DNA of 64,000 bases from Sphingobacterium sp. UBA4616 (GCA_002386525.1 DGIS01000034.1:6878-70877), one strand, 5' to 3'; counted from the first letter of the stretch, positions 16,768 through 25,247 are shown. The notes: generated by a model from the letters alone, not told the origin. Translations and numbers: made by a program.

Positions 16768-18243
16768 ATGAAAAATTTAGGCAACATAAAATATTGGGTA
16801 CTGGGGTTTATTGGTATCGCTTCTTTCTCAAGCTGTGCCACCTCGATGGCCCAACGCGGTGGATATAACAATTATGACCATTATAACAACGCTGGCGTCT
16901 CATTCCAGCTGTTTTATGATCAACTATCGCCTTATGGACAATGGGTTAATGACCCGAATTATGGTTACGTTTGGATTCCGGACGTTGGCCCTAACTTTCA
17001 ACCGTATGCTACAAATGGTTATTGGACGATGACTGACTATGGAAATACCTGGGTATCCAACTATGACTGGGGCTGGGCACCATTTCATTATGGTCGCTGG
17101 AATTACAATGATCGCTATGGATGGGGCTGGGTTCCTGACTATGAATGGGGACCGGCATGGGTAAATTGGCGTCAAAGTAACGACTATTACGGCTGGGCAC
17201 CTATGGGACCAGGTATGAATATCAATGTATCCGTCAATATTCCAATGAACTTCTGGACATTTGTGGGAGTCAATCATTTCATGAGCAGGGATATGGATCG
17301 TTATTATGTGAATCGTAGAAATTACAATAACATTTATAACAGAACCACAGTTATCAACAATACAACGATCATTAACAACAACTATTATGTTGGCGGCCCG
17401 CGAAGAGCAGACATCGAGCGCTCAACAGGAAGAAACATCACAGTAAATAGGATAGCAAATGCGGATAGACCTGGATCGGTTCGTAGTAGCAGCAATCGCA
17501 GCAATGAAATCAGTATGTACCGTCCGGCTGTAGATCGTAATACGCGGTCGTCTGCACGTCCAACGAAGGTAGTGGATGCCTCTACCCGAACACGGAATAA
17601 CAATAGCGAGATATCAGATCGTACCAATCGCGTTATCAGTAACCGCGATAACATCGATTCAAGATCTGGAAGTCGTGAGTTGTATATTGACAACAGTGGA
17701 AATGCTTCTGTAAGGTCCCGTAATGATGCCAACAGTACAGGCTCGAGCCGCAGTTCAATCAATAACACTAGAAGCGGAGACAACGGGGCGACAAATAGAA
17801 ATACGAATGGTACACAACCTAATTCGAGTAACTATGATTTTAGGACGCGATCAGGTCGGCAATCGGATGCTCCAAACAACAATAACCCTACATCTACCAG
17901 TAGAGGGAGGCAGAACGGTTCCGATCAGACTGTACCGCCACGCGTAGTTCAACCTACAACAGCACCGCAACGGAACGGAAATTATGATGGTAACAGCACA
18001 CGTTCGGGCCAACCCGTGTCTCAGCCGGTACAAAGTCGAAATTCCGATAGCCGGACGCGTTCGAACCAACCGGTGTCTCAACCAGTGGCCCAACAGTCTA
18101 AAAATCGGAGTTATGAAAACACCAGAAGCAGATCCAATACAGAAAATTCATCGTCTGTATCGCGATCAAGAAATTCTGGAAGCTCAGGTGAGCGTAGCTC
18201 CGGACGTTCTTCACAAGGTTCTGAAAGATCTAGAACAAGATAA
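16768..18243 (+). CDS. DUF6600-type lipoprotein with low-complexity tail
   Basis: The 491-residue protein has a lipoprotein signal (FSSC lipobox at about residues 20-23). A Trp/Tyr/Gly-rich domain follows (about 45-165) with repeated motifs such as GWAPFHYGRW, GWGWVPDYEW and YYGWAPMGPG, characteristic of DUF6600-like proteins. From about residue 190 on it is low complexity and rich in Ser, Arg, Asn, Thr and Gly, with repeats such as RSNQPVSQPV. It is therefore envelope-associated, of unknown function, with a disordered tail. It is divergent from mlaE and has its own terminator. The long antisense frames opposite the tail come from its biased codon use. Confidence 0.8.
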   Translation: MKNLGNIKYWVLGFIGIASFSSCATSMAQRGGYNNYDHYNNAGVSFQLFYDQLSPYGQWVNDPNYGYVWIPDVGPNFQPYATNGYWTMTDYGNTWVSNYDWGWAPFHYGRWNYNDRYGWGWVPDYEWGPAWVNWRQSNDYYGWAPMGPGMNINVSVNIPMNFWTFVGVNHFMSRDMDRYYVNRRNYNNIYNRTTVINNTTIINNNYYVGGPRRADIERSTGRNITVNRIANADRPGSVRSSSNRSNEISMYRPAVDRNTRSSARPTKVVDASTRTRNNNSEISDRTNRVISNRDNIDSRSGSRELYIDNSGNASVRSRNDANSTGSSRSSINNTRSGDNGATNRNTNGTQPNSSNYDFRTRSGRQSDAPNNNNPTSTSRGRQNGSDQTVPPRVVQPTTAPQRNGNYDGNSTRSGQPVSQPVQSRNSDSRTRSNQPVSQPVAQQSKNRSYENTRSRSNTENSSSVSRSRNSGSSGERSSGRSSQGSERSRTR

Positions 18244-18270
18244 GGATGACCGAATAACATGATAATTCAT

Positions 18271-18307
18271 AAAAGGCGGATGAAATAACAAATTTCACCC
18301 GCCTTTT
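18271..18307 (+). terminator. Terminator after the DUF6600 gene
   Basis: AAAAGGCGGATGAAAT at 18271-18286 pairs with ATTTCACCCGCCTTTT at 18292-18307, one mismatch in 16 bp. The stem lies 28 bases past the stop and ends in T. Confidence 0.8.
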
Positions 18308-18403
18308 ACATATGTGTCTTTTGATATTTATCATGAACAATCCACACAATTTCACGTTAATTAGTAAATTTACCGCTTCAAACAAAAAAACAGATCGATA
18401 AGG

Positions 18404-19585
18404 ATGGCTTCATTTACCTCTATATTAGATAATGACTTCTATAAATTCACGATGCAGCATGCTGTAGTCAAGTTGTTTCCAAAGGCCAAGGCTCGTTATC
18501 ATTTTATCAATCGGGGACACCACAAGTTTCCTGAGGGTTTTGATGTCCTCTTGAAGCAGGCTGTTAACGAAATGGCTAATTTGAAACTAACAAAAGCCGA
18601 AAAGACTTTTTTTGCCAGAACTTGTCCTTATATCGACCCAACCTATTTTGACTTTCTCCAAGGTTACCGATATGATCCCGAAGAAGTCAAAATATTTCAG
18701 GATGGTCCCGATCTAGAAGTCGTTATCGAAGGGTACTGGTATCGCACTATCCTCTGGGAAGTTCCGTTGATGTCTCTTATCTGTGAACTTTTTTATGAAT
18801 CCCAGGGCTTACAACGTTCCTCCGATGCAGACGTAATCGCCACAGCGAAAGATAAAATCGAAAAATATAAAAAACTCAATATTACTATTGCTGATTTTGG
18901 CACCCGAAGACGCCATTCTCATGAAGTGCATGATTTGGTCGTTCGTACACTCAAGCAATATGGCGAAAAAACATTTATTGGCACCAGCAATGTCTATTTA
19001 GCAATGAAATATGAAACGAAGCCCATCGGCACCCATGCCCATGAATGGTTTATGTTTCACGCCGCTAAATATGGCTACAAAATGGCCAACCTCCTGGGAC
19101 TGGAACATTGGTCTGATGTGTATCGGGGCGACCTCGGAATAGCACTATCGGACACCTATACAACAGAAGTCTTCTTTCAACAATTCGATAAAAAGTTAAC
19201 CAAATTATTTGATGGAGTCCGACATGATAGTGGAGATCCTCTTGAATTTACAGATAAAGTTATTGCACACTATAACAAAAATGGAATCAATCCGCTTTCA
19301 AAGACCATTATATTTTCTGATGGCCTAGACTATGAAAAAGTCGAAAGAATTGCGGGCTACTGTGAGGGTAAAATCTTACATTCCTTTGGCGTTGGCACCA
19401 ATTTTACGAATGATGTAGGTCTTAAACCAATGAATATTGTCATCAAGATGACAGATGCTTTGCCAGAAGATGATCAATGGAGTCCCGTCATCAAATTATC
19501 TGACGAACCGATGAAACATACAGGAGATGAAGACTCCATTTATATTGCAAAGAAAGTATTAATGATTGATGATGACCATGCATAG
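18404..19585 (+). CDS. pncB: Nicotinate phosphoribosyltransferase
   Basis: PncB converts nicotinate and phosphoribosyl pyrophosphate to nicotinate mononucleotide, with ATP hydrolysis, in NAD salvage. The 393-residue product has the N-terminal DNDFYKFTMQHAV, the central FGTRRRHSHEV and GTSNVYLAMKY, GTHAHEW, and the FDGVRHDSGDP segment with the regulatory His. The length is normal. A purine-rich stretch precedes the ATG. The last codons overlap the start of the methyltransferase gene, so the two are translationally coupled. Confidence 0.96.
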   Translation: MASFTSILDNDFYKFTMQHAVVKLFPKAKARYHFINRGHHKFPEGFDVLLKQAVNEMANLKLTKAEKTFFARTCPYIDPTYFDFLQGYRYDPEEVKIFQDGPDLEVVIEGYWYRTILWEVPLMSLICELFYESQGLQRSSDADVIATAKDKIEKYKKLNITIADFGTRRRHSHEVHDLVVRTLKQYGEKTFIGTSNVYLAMKYETKPIGTHAHEWFMFHAAKYGYKMANLLGLEHWSDVYRGDLGIALSDTYTTEVFFQQFDKKLTKLFDGVRHDSGDPLEFTDKVIAHYNKNGINPLSKTIIFSDGLDYEKVERIAGYCEGKILHSFGVGTNFTNDVGLKPMNIVIKMTDALPEDDQWSPVIKLSDEPMKHTGDEDSIYIAKKVLMIDDDHA

Positions 19586-20279
19586 AGACGTATACGGTGA
19601 AGCCCTTGATGATTACTTTGTACATCAAGAAGAAAAATTCCCCCTCATACTCCATACCAGCTATGGCGATAAAGACGAAATGCCGGTAGAGATTTTCTTT
19701 CGGGAACCTGATGATTTCCCTGAGCTAGAATTTATTGGTCTATCGCTATGCGATGGACGTGTATTGGATGTGGGCGCTGGAGTAGGCAGCCATAGTCTAT
19801 ATTTACAAGAAAAAGGCTTTGAAGTGGATGCATTGGAACAATCCCAAACCGCTTGCCATATCATGCAGCAACGCGGGGTACAACATATTATCTGCGAAGA
19901 CTTTTATAAATTTAAAGGGCAGCGATACGATACGCTTTTGCTGCTGATGAACGGGATCGGTATTGCTGGAGATGTGGAGGGCTTTCGAAAACTACTAGCG
20001 CATAGTAAAGAACTATTGACGGAAAATGGGCAGCTGATTTTTGATTCGTCCGATATCAGTTATTTGTATAAAGATTACAACGTCAAGAAGCCGGCCCACT
20101 ATTTCGGGGAAATCCAATATCAGTATGAATACAAAGGCTCCCGAGGCGATCTCTTCAAATGGCTGTATTTAGATCAGGATTTATTGATTAAAATTTCGCA
20201 CGAAATGGGTTGGGTAGTCCAAATTTTATATGAAGATGAGAATGATCAGTATCTCGTACGTATGGAACTAAAAAAGTAG
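19578..20279 (+). CDS. Class I SAM-dependent methyltransferase
   Basis: The product of about 234 residues has the S-adenosylmethionine motif VLDVGAGVGSHSLYL (about residues 60-74), an acidic residue at the end of the next strand (VDALE) and a motif TLLLLMNGIGIAG where a catalytic loop would lie. The substrate is unknown. ATGs at 19569 and 19572 are also in frame; 19578 is chosen because the conserved part begins at once. All of these overlap the pncB stop, which implies coupling, though no metabolic link is evident. Confidence 0.85.
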   Translation: MHRDVYGEALDDYFVHQEEKFPLILHTSYGDKDEMPVEIFFREPDDFPELEFIGLSLCDGRVLDVGAGVGSHSLYLQEKGFEVDALEQSQTACHIMQQRGVQHIICEDFYKFKGQRYDTLLLLMNGIGIAGDVEGFRKLLAHSKELLTENGQLIFDSSDISYLYKDYNVKKPAHYFGEIQYQYEYKGSRGDLFKWLYLDQDLLIKISHEMGWVVQILYEDENDQYLVRMELKK

Positions 20280-20306
20280 CCTGTTATCTATAACAGGCTA
20301 CTTTTA
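20271..20306. terminator. Bidirectional terminator between the methyltransferase and DUF4097 genes
   Basis: GTAGCCTGTTA (20276-20286) pairs perfectly with TAACAGGCTAC (20291-20301) around a TCTA loop. It has an A-run on the left and a T-run on the right, and includes the methyltransferase stop codon. Confidence 0.85.
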
Positions 20307-21239
20307 CTACTTCTGGGTCCTGATATAGATATCTCCCAGGGATGTTTTCAAAATCACGTCCTGTCCACCGCCATTCATTTTGCCCTTCACTGCATTACCC
20401 ATAGGGATTGACTGGGGCTCCTCAGCGCTTTTTTCAAATTGGAATTCATCTGCGGCATAGATATTTCCCATTGCTGATTTCACATCCACATTTGCCCCAA
20501 AATTCTTGGGAAAAGCAACATCTACAGCGCCCATTGCAGCGACAAGAGAAATAGGTCCTTTGACCGGTTGAACAAACTTGGCTGTTACATCTCCCTGTGC
20601 AACCTTCACATTGATTGGTCCCGTTACGTTCAACAAATTCACATTTCCCATCGTATTGGAAACTTCCACCTCAGCGTGCATATCTTTCAATTCGATCACT
20701 CCAGCATTGAACATCGCACCACGCCCCCCTTTTATCGTCAACGGTAGATCCATAGGTATCTTGATTCGGATAGAATCCTCTAGGGGCATCCCGACCATGC
20801 TTATTTCGGTCACTCCACCTTCTGTTTTGATATTCATTCCGAGTCCCGAATTATCCGATAATCCAGAACCATTAACGACACGTAGGCCTTTTGCACGATC
20901 ATTTCCCTCATTATCCTCAACCTTTGCGGTAATCAGCACATCCTTCCCCTTATACCCTTCGATATAAACATTATCCAACTTTAACAGGAGTTTACTTCCT
21001 AAATTAGGCACTTTAATTTCCTTCCAGCTTTTGGGTCCATTAGAACCGCCGAATCCTGAAGAATTGAATGTAAAATTAGTACTATTACTTACGGCAACGC
21101 CTGAAACCGCTCTAGCCTTTTTAGGAGGATTAGGAGGCTTTGGCGCAGCAACTCCTTCCACACTTTCATTTACCTGGGCCTGTAATGCACTTGCAAAAAT
21201 AAGTGCCATCCCAATCATCATTATCCTTAACTTTTTCAT
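20307..21239 (-). CDS. Exported DUF4097-like protein
   Basis: The 310-residue protein has a signal peptide (MKKLRIMM, cleavage near LQAQ), a Pro/Lys/Ala-rich linker, then a right-handed beta-solenoid-like region. Repeating strands such as NTMGNVNLLNVTGPINVKV and MGAVDVAFP are typical of DUF4097/putative auto-transporter adhesin head domains. Function unknown; probably periplasmic or surface-exposed. It is the last gene of an ECF sigma/anti-sigma operon, 96 bases after the anti-sigma gene, and may be its output or a sensor. Confidence 0.75.
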   Translation of the reverse strand: MKKLRIMMIGMALIFASALQAQVNESVEGVAAPKPPNPPKKARAVSGVAVSNSTNFTFNSSGFGGSNGPKSWKEIKVPNLGSKLLLKLDNVYIEGYKGKDVLITAKVEDNEGNDRAKGLRVVNGSGLSDNSGLGMNIKTEGGVTEISMVGMPLEDSIRIKIPMDLPLTIKGGRGAMFNAGVIELKDMHAEVEVSNTMGNVNLLNVTGPINVKVAQGDVTAKFVQPVKGPISLVAAMGAVDVAFPKNFGANVDVKSAMGNIYAADEFQFEKSAEEPQSIPMGNAVKGKMNGGGQDVILKTSLGDIYIRTQK

Positions 21240-21335
21240 CTCAATTTATTTTTTCTTCCTTATTATTAACCAAGCCATCTGCTCTACCTTTTCGTAAGCG
21301 AGCTTACACAAGTGGACGTTCTTGAATCTATTCAT

Positions 21336-22157
21336 CTATTGATTTAATAATACCGCATACGCCTGTTCTTTCACAAATTTCAAGGTGAAGGGATCCTCCA
21401 CAATTTCAGTTAACTTTTCTTTTGTTGTCGCTTTCATCTTTGGATCATCTTGCTGAACCATCATTTGCATAAGCTCCATTTGCAACGTGGGATCATTTTG
21501 CACCACAAATAAGTCCTGAACTTTCTGCTGACGTTCTTCTTGGCTCAGTCCTCTTAATATCGTTTCGATTGCAGCTATACGCACATTACTGTTTTGATCC
21601 GATACAGCAGTCCTTTCCAATGCTCCTCTACTATTCCGATCTAACCCACCTTCATCTTTCAACGCTAAGACAGCACTTAGACGTGCGCTTGCGGAACTCG
21701 AATCCTGAAGCATCTCAACGTAATCAATTTTCTCTTGCATTTTACCTAAACCATTGGTCGTTACGTTTGCTGTTGCCAACTGCTTTCTTTTGGTTTGCCT
21801 ACCCGCTATTGCCATAGACGGAGTCAATTTAGTTGAATTATCGTTATCAGCGCGTCGTACTGTTGCGTTAACGGCTTTTTTATCGCTTTCATTTTCGCGA
21901 ACAACATGAGGACGTACAGCAGCCACGGGCTTTTCAATCATTAAGTCGCCCGGTCGGTTAAAAGCGATAAATGCTGCTGTTCCTACCAATAAGACCGCTG
22001 CTGCAATACTAGCCCACTTCCAAAGAGGCTTAATCTTTCTTTGCTGAACAGGCGGAACTACTTGTGGTCTTATTTTATTCCATAAGTCAGCCGAAGGTTC
22101 TCTCTGATCAAATGATTCCCGATTTGCGTTCACAAAATCTTTTAAATTATCCCGCAT
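21336..22157 (-). CDS. Anti-sigma-like membrane protein with HEAT repeats
   Basis: The 273-residue protein has a short cytoplasmic N-terminal part (MRDNLKDFVNANRESFD), one membrane helix at about residues 49-66 (WASIAAAVLLVGTAAFIAF) and an extracytoplasmic part. The latter ends in HEAT-like helical repeats (about 160-270, for example NVRIAAIETILRGL). Its start overlaps the sigma gene by 11 bases. Position and topology make it the likely partner of the ECF sigma factor; the zinc-binding anti-sigma His/Cys motif is absent. The function is therefore inferred from context. Confidence 0.75.
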   Translation of the reverse strand: MRDNLKDFVNANRESFDQREPSADLWNKIRPQVVPPVQQRKIKPLWKWASIAAAVLLVGTAAFIAFNRPGDLMIEKPVAAVRPHVVRENESDKKAVNATVRRADNDNSTKLTPSMAIAGRQTKRKQLATANVTTNGLGKMQEKIDYVEMLQDSSSASARLSAVLALKDEGGLDRNSRGALERTAVSDQNSNVRIAAIETILRGLSQEERQQKVQDLFVVQNDPTLQMELMQMMVQQDDPKMKATTKEKLTEIVEDPFTLKFVKEQAYAVLLNQ

Positions 22158-22704
22158 AATTATACCTTTCCTTCAATTGTTCGTAAATTTTCTTTTTAGC
22201 GCGATGGTATTGGCTACGGACGGCAACTGCTGTCATTCCCAATGCTTCCGCAACTTCGTCATGGCTCATATTTTCAAACAGATAAAGGTTAACGACCATC
22301 TTGGGCACGCCCGTCAATTGATCAATTACATGCTCTAAATCCGTTAAACGGCACTCACGCCATTCTTTTTCCAGTAATTCATCTTCGCCATCATCCTGAA
22401 TTTCCAAATCGTCCACCGACGTAAAATACTGTTTATTCTTCCTTAACAGTGAAATAGCCTTATTCACGCCCATCCTTCTCAACCAAGCTTCCACACTGAG
22501 AACCAAATGCCACTTTTCCGATCTTGAAAAAAAGTCAACAAAAGTCTCCTGCAAAATATCTTCACTCTCTTCCTGATTGGCCAAAATCCGATAAATAGAA
22601 TTAAAGATCTTTTTTGCATAGCGATGATAAAGCTGCGCAAACCCAGACTCATTACCCGTTTGGCACATCGCTAATAAATCTTTATCGCTAAGCTGATTTT
22701 GCAC
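22147..22704 (-). CDS. ECF-type RNA polymerase sigma factor
   Basis: The 185-residue product has region 2 (LYHRYAKKIFNSIYRIL, EDILQETFVDFF) and region 4 (VVNLYLFENMSHDEVAEAL with the helix-turn-helix TAVAVRSQYHRAKK). It should direct RNA polymerase to a small regulon, held back by the membrane protein encoded next. The start codon appears to be GTG at 22704; an in-frame stop lies upstream and no ATG fits. Confidence 0.92.
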   Translation of the reverse strand: MQNQLSDKDLLAMCQTGNESGFAQLYHRYAKKIFNSIYRILANQEESEDILQETFVDFFSRSEKWHLVLSVEAWLRRMGVNKAISLLRKNKQYFTSVDDLEIQDDGEDELLEKEWRECRLTDLEHVIDQLTGVPKMVVNLYLFENMSHDEVAEALGMTAVAVRSQYHRAKKKIYEQLKERYNYAG

Positions 22705-22929
22705 GTTGTAAAATTAATTCTGTTAATTCTTATGTTTCTACTATGTAGTCGACACCCTCTCGAAAATGTTGCAATATAATTTCACTTTTTTTACAAATAA
22801 TTTTAAAAGTACCTAAAATGCCTTTTAGACGATCCTGTACTGCAAAAAAAAACAGAACAATGATCTTAAGTATCTGCATGATTAAAATAGCTTAATACCG
22901 ATGCTATAACTCCTTTATACCAATATTGA

Positions 22930-23412
22930 CTATCTGACTTTAAGATAGGTTTCTACAATAGTATGGTGAACTCCTAATTCTGGCAGATTTTCCACGCCTG
23001 TTTGAATCAATGTATCCCCCTTTATCTTGAGTTGAAAATCAAATGTATTCCTTTCCCAATCACGTATGGAACAATATTGCAAACTTTCTTGATATTTAAC
23101 ACCATCAAAGGAATAGGTCCCGCCGCCCGCTACAAACAAAGGTTCTTTCCCTTTGCCTTTTTCCTTATCATGATTAAAAAAAGAAAAGTGGTCATCATTA
23201 AACATTTTAAACATCTCTGTTTTGCTACTGTCTGTAAAAGCTGTCACAGTATCCTTTCCTTTAATTGTCTTGCTGTCAATTAACTTATACGTACCGGCCA
23301 AAGATTTTGATTTTAACGCATACATTTCTTTCTTGTCCCCGTTTCCTTTACATGAAAAAAACAAACAGGAAGTCGATACCACAAATAGCAAATGATTTTT
23401 TAGGTTCATCAT
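22930..23412 (-). CDS. Small lipoprotein of unknown function
   Basis: The 160-residue product has a lipoprotein signal (MMNLKNHLL, lipobox FFSC at about residue 21) and a beta-rich body (AGTYKLIDSKT, GGGTYSFDGVKYQE, FDFQLKIKGDTLIQTG) that suggests a lipocalin-like fold. I do not recognise a named family. It stands alone on the minus strand between the sigma operon and a region with a candidate small RNA. Confidence 0.65.
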   Translation of the reverse strand: MMNLKNHLLFVVSTSCLFFSCKGNGDKKEMYALKSKSLAGTYKLIDSKTIKGKDTVTAFTDSSKTEMFKMFNDDHFSFFNHDKEKGKGKEPLFVAGGGTYSFDGVKYQESLQYCSIRDWERNTFDFQLKIKGDTLIQTGVENLPELGVHHTIVETYLKVR

Positions 23413-23580
23413 ATTTATAAAAGGTTTATAGCAGCCAAACTACAAAAGTTCAGGCTCAATCAAAAACAAACTACGCTAATTATTTAGCTGACCAAACTAA
23501 ACACACCACCAATAGTCAAGCTTCAGTTTAGTTCCATCTGGATACTCCATCAACAAGGCATGCTATATCCATTCCCCCAT
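23413..23580. other. Non-coding spacer upstream of the small lipoprotein gene
   Basis: No reading frame is convincing here. An 8-bp inverted repeat (AACTAAAC 23495-23502, GTTTAGTT 23526-23533) with a 23-base loop is the only structure seen. The remainder of the gap up to 23932 holds the candidate small RNA and unremarkable AT-rich sequence. Confidence 0.4.
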
Positions 23581-23611
23581 TTGCAATAAGCAATTTTTAA
23601 TCCTATTTTAG
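23581..23611 (+). promoter_or_regulatory. Promoter of a candidate small RNA
   Basis: TTG at 23581-23583, a 20-base spacer and TATTTTAG at 23604-23611 (7 of 8 consensus positions) form a Bacteroidota-type promoter facing right, with no protein gene downstream before the terminator at 23682. Confidence 0.5.
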
Positions 23612-23616
23612 CGATG

Positions 23617-23715
23617 GTTAAAATTAATATAAAGCAATGCATAACGCATGTTGATGCTTTTAATTAATCATTTTTTCAATGAAGGATGGTGTTGGTCCAC
23701 CATCCTTTTTTTATT
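23617..23715 (+). ncRNA. Candidate small RNA of about 95 nt
   Basis: Between the promoter at 23581-23611 and a strong terminator there is no substantial gene. The predicted transcript holds an internal hairpin (AAGCA...TGCTT with inner ATGC/GCAT around 23627-23660) and ends in the perfect 10-bp stem AAGGATGGTG / CACCATCCTT (23682-23707) followed by seven T. A 17-codon frame from ATG 23614 to 23667 is possible, so a peptide cannot be excluded. The small RNA call is an inference from structure alone. Confidence 0.4.
23682..23712 (+). terminator. Orphan rho-independent terminator
   Basis: AAGGATGGTG (23682-23691) pairs with CACCATCCTT (23698-23707) around TTGGTC and is followed by a T-run. No annotated plus-strand gene lies upstream, since the nearest gene is on the minus strand and points away. 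Confidence 0.75.
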
Positions 23716-23932
23716 TTCTGATCCAATCACCGTCTTCTATAATTTCACCTGAAATCGGCTATCCTTACTGAGGAAAGTTGGATCAAAAACAGACCAATCT
23801 AAAAATTACAGCGAATCGGAGAATAAAGTAAATCGTTTGAATCGAATATTGTAATTTAGTTTCTTCATTCAGCATATAAGAAAAATACAAACACAGCGGA
23901 TATAGACAACCGTTGATTAGATTTAGACTCAC

Positions 23933-24457
23933 ATGAAAACTATTTTTGCAATTGTAGGTAGCGCCAGTACCCATTCATCCAATCATCATATTATAAAGCA
24001 CCTACAAAAAGAGATTAATGGCGATATCCATTTCACGCTATTTGATCGTCTGAAAGAACTGCCGCATTTTGATCCAGATGAGAGCCAGTCCCATCCACCT
24101 ATTGAAATTATTGCATTACGCCAAATTATTCAAGAAGCAGACATTGTTTTGATCTGCAGTCCCGAATATATTTTCAGTGTGCCCAGTGGATTAAAAAATC
24201 TACTTGAGTGGTGCGCAGCAACCACAGTTTTCAACGATAAGCCCATAGGTATCATCACCGCCGCTGCACAAGGTGAACATGCACACGTCGAACTGCAACA
24301 CATCATGCGCGGATTAGGAGCCCAAATTGATGAAAAAAGAAACCTACTCATCGAAGGAGTAAGGGGCAAACTGGACGGTGCGGGAGAAATCTGGGATGAA
24401 CAACTCCGTACGGCGTTAAAGGAACTGGCTGCACAACTAATTGATAGTAAAAATTAG
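23933..24457 (+). CDS. NADPH-dependent FMN reductase family protein
   Basis: The 174-residue flavodoxin-fold protein has the FMN-phosphate loop GSASTHSSNHHI (about residues 8-19), the SPEYIFSVPSGLKNLLEW segment (about 78-95) and PIGIITAAAQGEHAHVELQ. These match the NAD(P)H-dependent FMN/quinone/chromate reductase family (PF03358). It would reduce flavin or small electrophiles in the cytoplasm. The gene downstream (VF530) follows after 36 bases. Confidence 0.9.
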   Translation: MKTIFAIVGSASTHSSNHHIIKHLQKEINGDIHFTLFDRLKELPHFDPDESQSHPPIEIIALRQIIQEADIVLICSPEYIFSVPSGLKNLLEWCAATTVFNDKPIGIITAAAQGEHAHVELQHIMRGLGAQIDEKRNLLIEGVRGKLDGAGEIWDEQLRTALKELAAQLIDSKN

Positions 24458-24481
24458 CACGATCCATCAATTGAAGATTAT

Positions 24482-24489
24482 TATCTTTA
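24482..24489 (+). promoter_or_regulatory. Possible -7 element just ahead of the VF530 gene
   Basis: TATCTTTA matches 7 of 8 positions of TAnnTTTG and ends 4 bases before the ATG at 24494. It would produce a leaderless transcript. No clear -33 TTG is seen. Confidence 0.25.
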
Positions 24490-24493
24490 CGAC

Positions 24494-24715
24494 ATGCAAG
24501 AACAAATTAATAATCCACTACACGGTAAAAGACTTGACACCATTATAGAATATTTAGTAGAGTACTATGGTTGGGAAGAATTAGGTCAACGCATAGCTAT
24601 TCGATGTTTCAATGAGAATCCAAGTGTCAAATCTTCGTTAACTTTCTTAAGAAAAACACCTTGGGCTAGAGAGAAGGTCGAGCAGCTCTACGTAAAAACG
24701 TTATTGAAAAAATAA
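24494..24715 (+). CDS. VF530-like small DNA-binding protein (DUF2132)
   Basis: The 73-residue product matches the VF530/DUF2132 family nearly throughout: [56 protein letters not shown]. The family has an alpha+beta fold reported as double-stranded DNA-binding; the biological role is unknown. The family call is firm. Confidence 0.88.
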   Translation: MQEQINNPLHGKRLDTIIEYLVEYYGWEELGQRIAIRCFNENPSVKSSLTFLRKTPWAREKVEQLYVKTLLKK

Positions 24716-24757
24716 GTTTTTTTCCTATTTTATAGCGAATAATCTGATTATTAAGCA

Positions 24758-24765
24758 TAACTTTG
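24758..24765 (+). promoter_or_regulatory. -7 element close to the J-domain/KTSC gene
   Basis: TAACTTTG matches TAnnTTTG fully and ends 5 bases before the ATG at 24771, so transcription would start at or near the start codon. The -33 element is not recognisable. Confidence 0.4.
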
Positions 24766-24770
24766 CCGCC

Positions 24771-25220
24771 ATGAAAAAAATTGCCGACTACCGGAAGTTA
24801 CTTAACGTAGATAAATCTGTGGATCTCAAAACCCTGAAATCTACTTACCGGACGATCATGAAAGAATGTCATCCAGATAAATTTGTCAATGATGAAGAAG
24901 GTCGTTTGGCTGCAGAGGAAAAAAGTGTTGCAATGATCGAAGCATACCACTTTCTGGTAAGCATCTGTTCTGAAACATTAGAGCAACAATTGCCCATCTA
25001 CACAGAGACAATTACCAATTCAGGTATTCAGGATGTTGACTGGAAAGGACAAATATTGACTGTCACTTTTCACGACGGCAGCCAATATGAATATTTCGGT
25101 GTTCAGCGAAACGATTATATTAAATTTGTCAATGCAGATTCTTTAGGTCGATTTGCCCGTAGACACATCTTCCATTCTTACCCTTACCGTAATGTATTAA
25201 AGACTGCAACAGTATCTTAG
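24771..25220 (+). CDS. J-domain plus KTSC-domain protein
   Basis: The 149-residue product joins two small domains. Residues 1-70 form a DnaJ-type J-domain (YRKLLNVDKS, with the HPD tripeptide at residues 34-36 in CHPDKF), which would stimulate a DnaK ATPase. Residues about 82-145 form a KTSC domain (IQDVDWKGQILTVTFHDG, YEYFGV, GRFARRHI). KTSC usually occurs alone or with other nucleic-acid-related partners, and its function is unclear. No dnaK is near. Confidence 0.82.
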   Translation: MKKIADYRKLLNVDKSVDLKTLKSTYRTIMKECHPDKFVNDEEGRLAAEEKSVAMIEAYHFLVSICSETLEQQLPIYTETITNSGIQDVDWKGQILTVTFHDGSQYEYFGVQRNDYIKFVNADSLGRFARRHIFHSYPYRNVLKTATVS

Positions 25221-25247
25221 AAACTGTTTTCATCCAGCTATACAAAG

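Noticed and set aside
17385..17783. 132-codon minus-strand frame opposite the DUF6600 gene
   Set aside because: It is a product of the Ser/Arg codon bias of the low-complexity tail; the protein would be featureless and rich in Leu and Arg.
21295..21310. Terminator between the anti-sigma and DUF4097 genes
   Set aside because: The GTAAG/CTTAC stem is only 5 bp and has no T-run on either strand.
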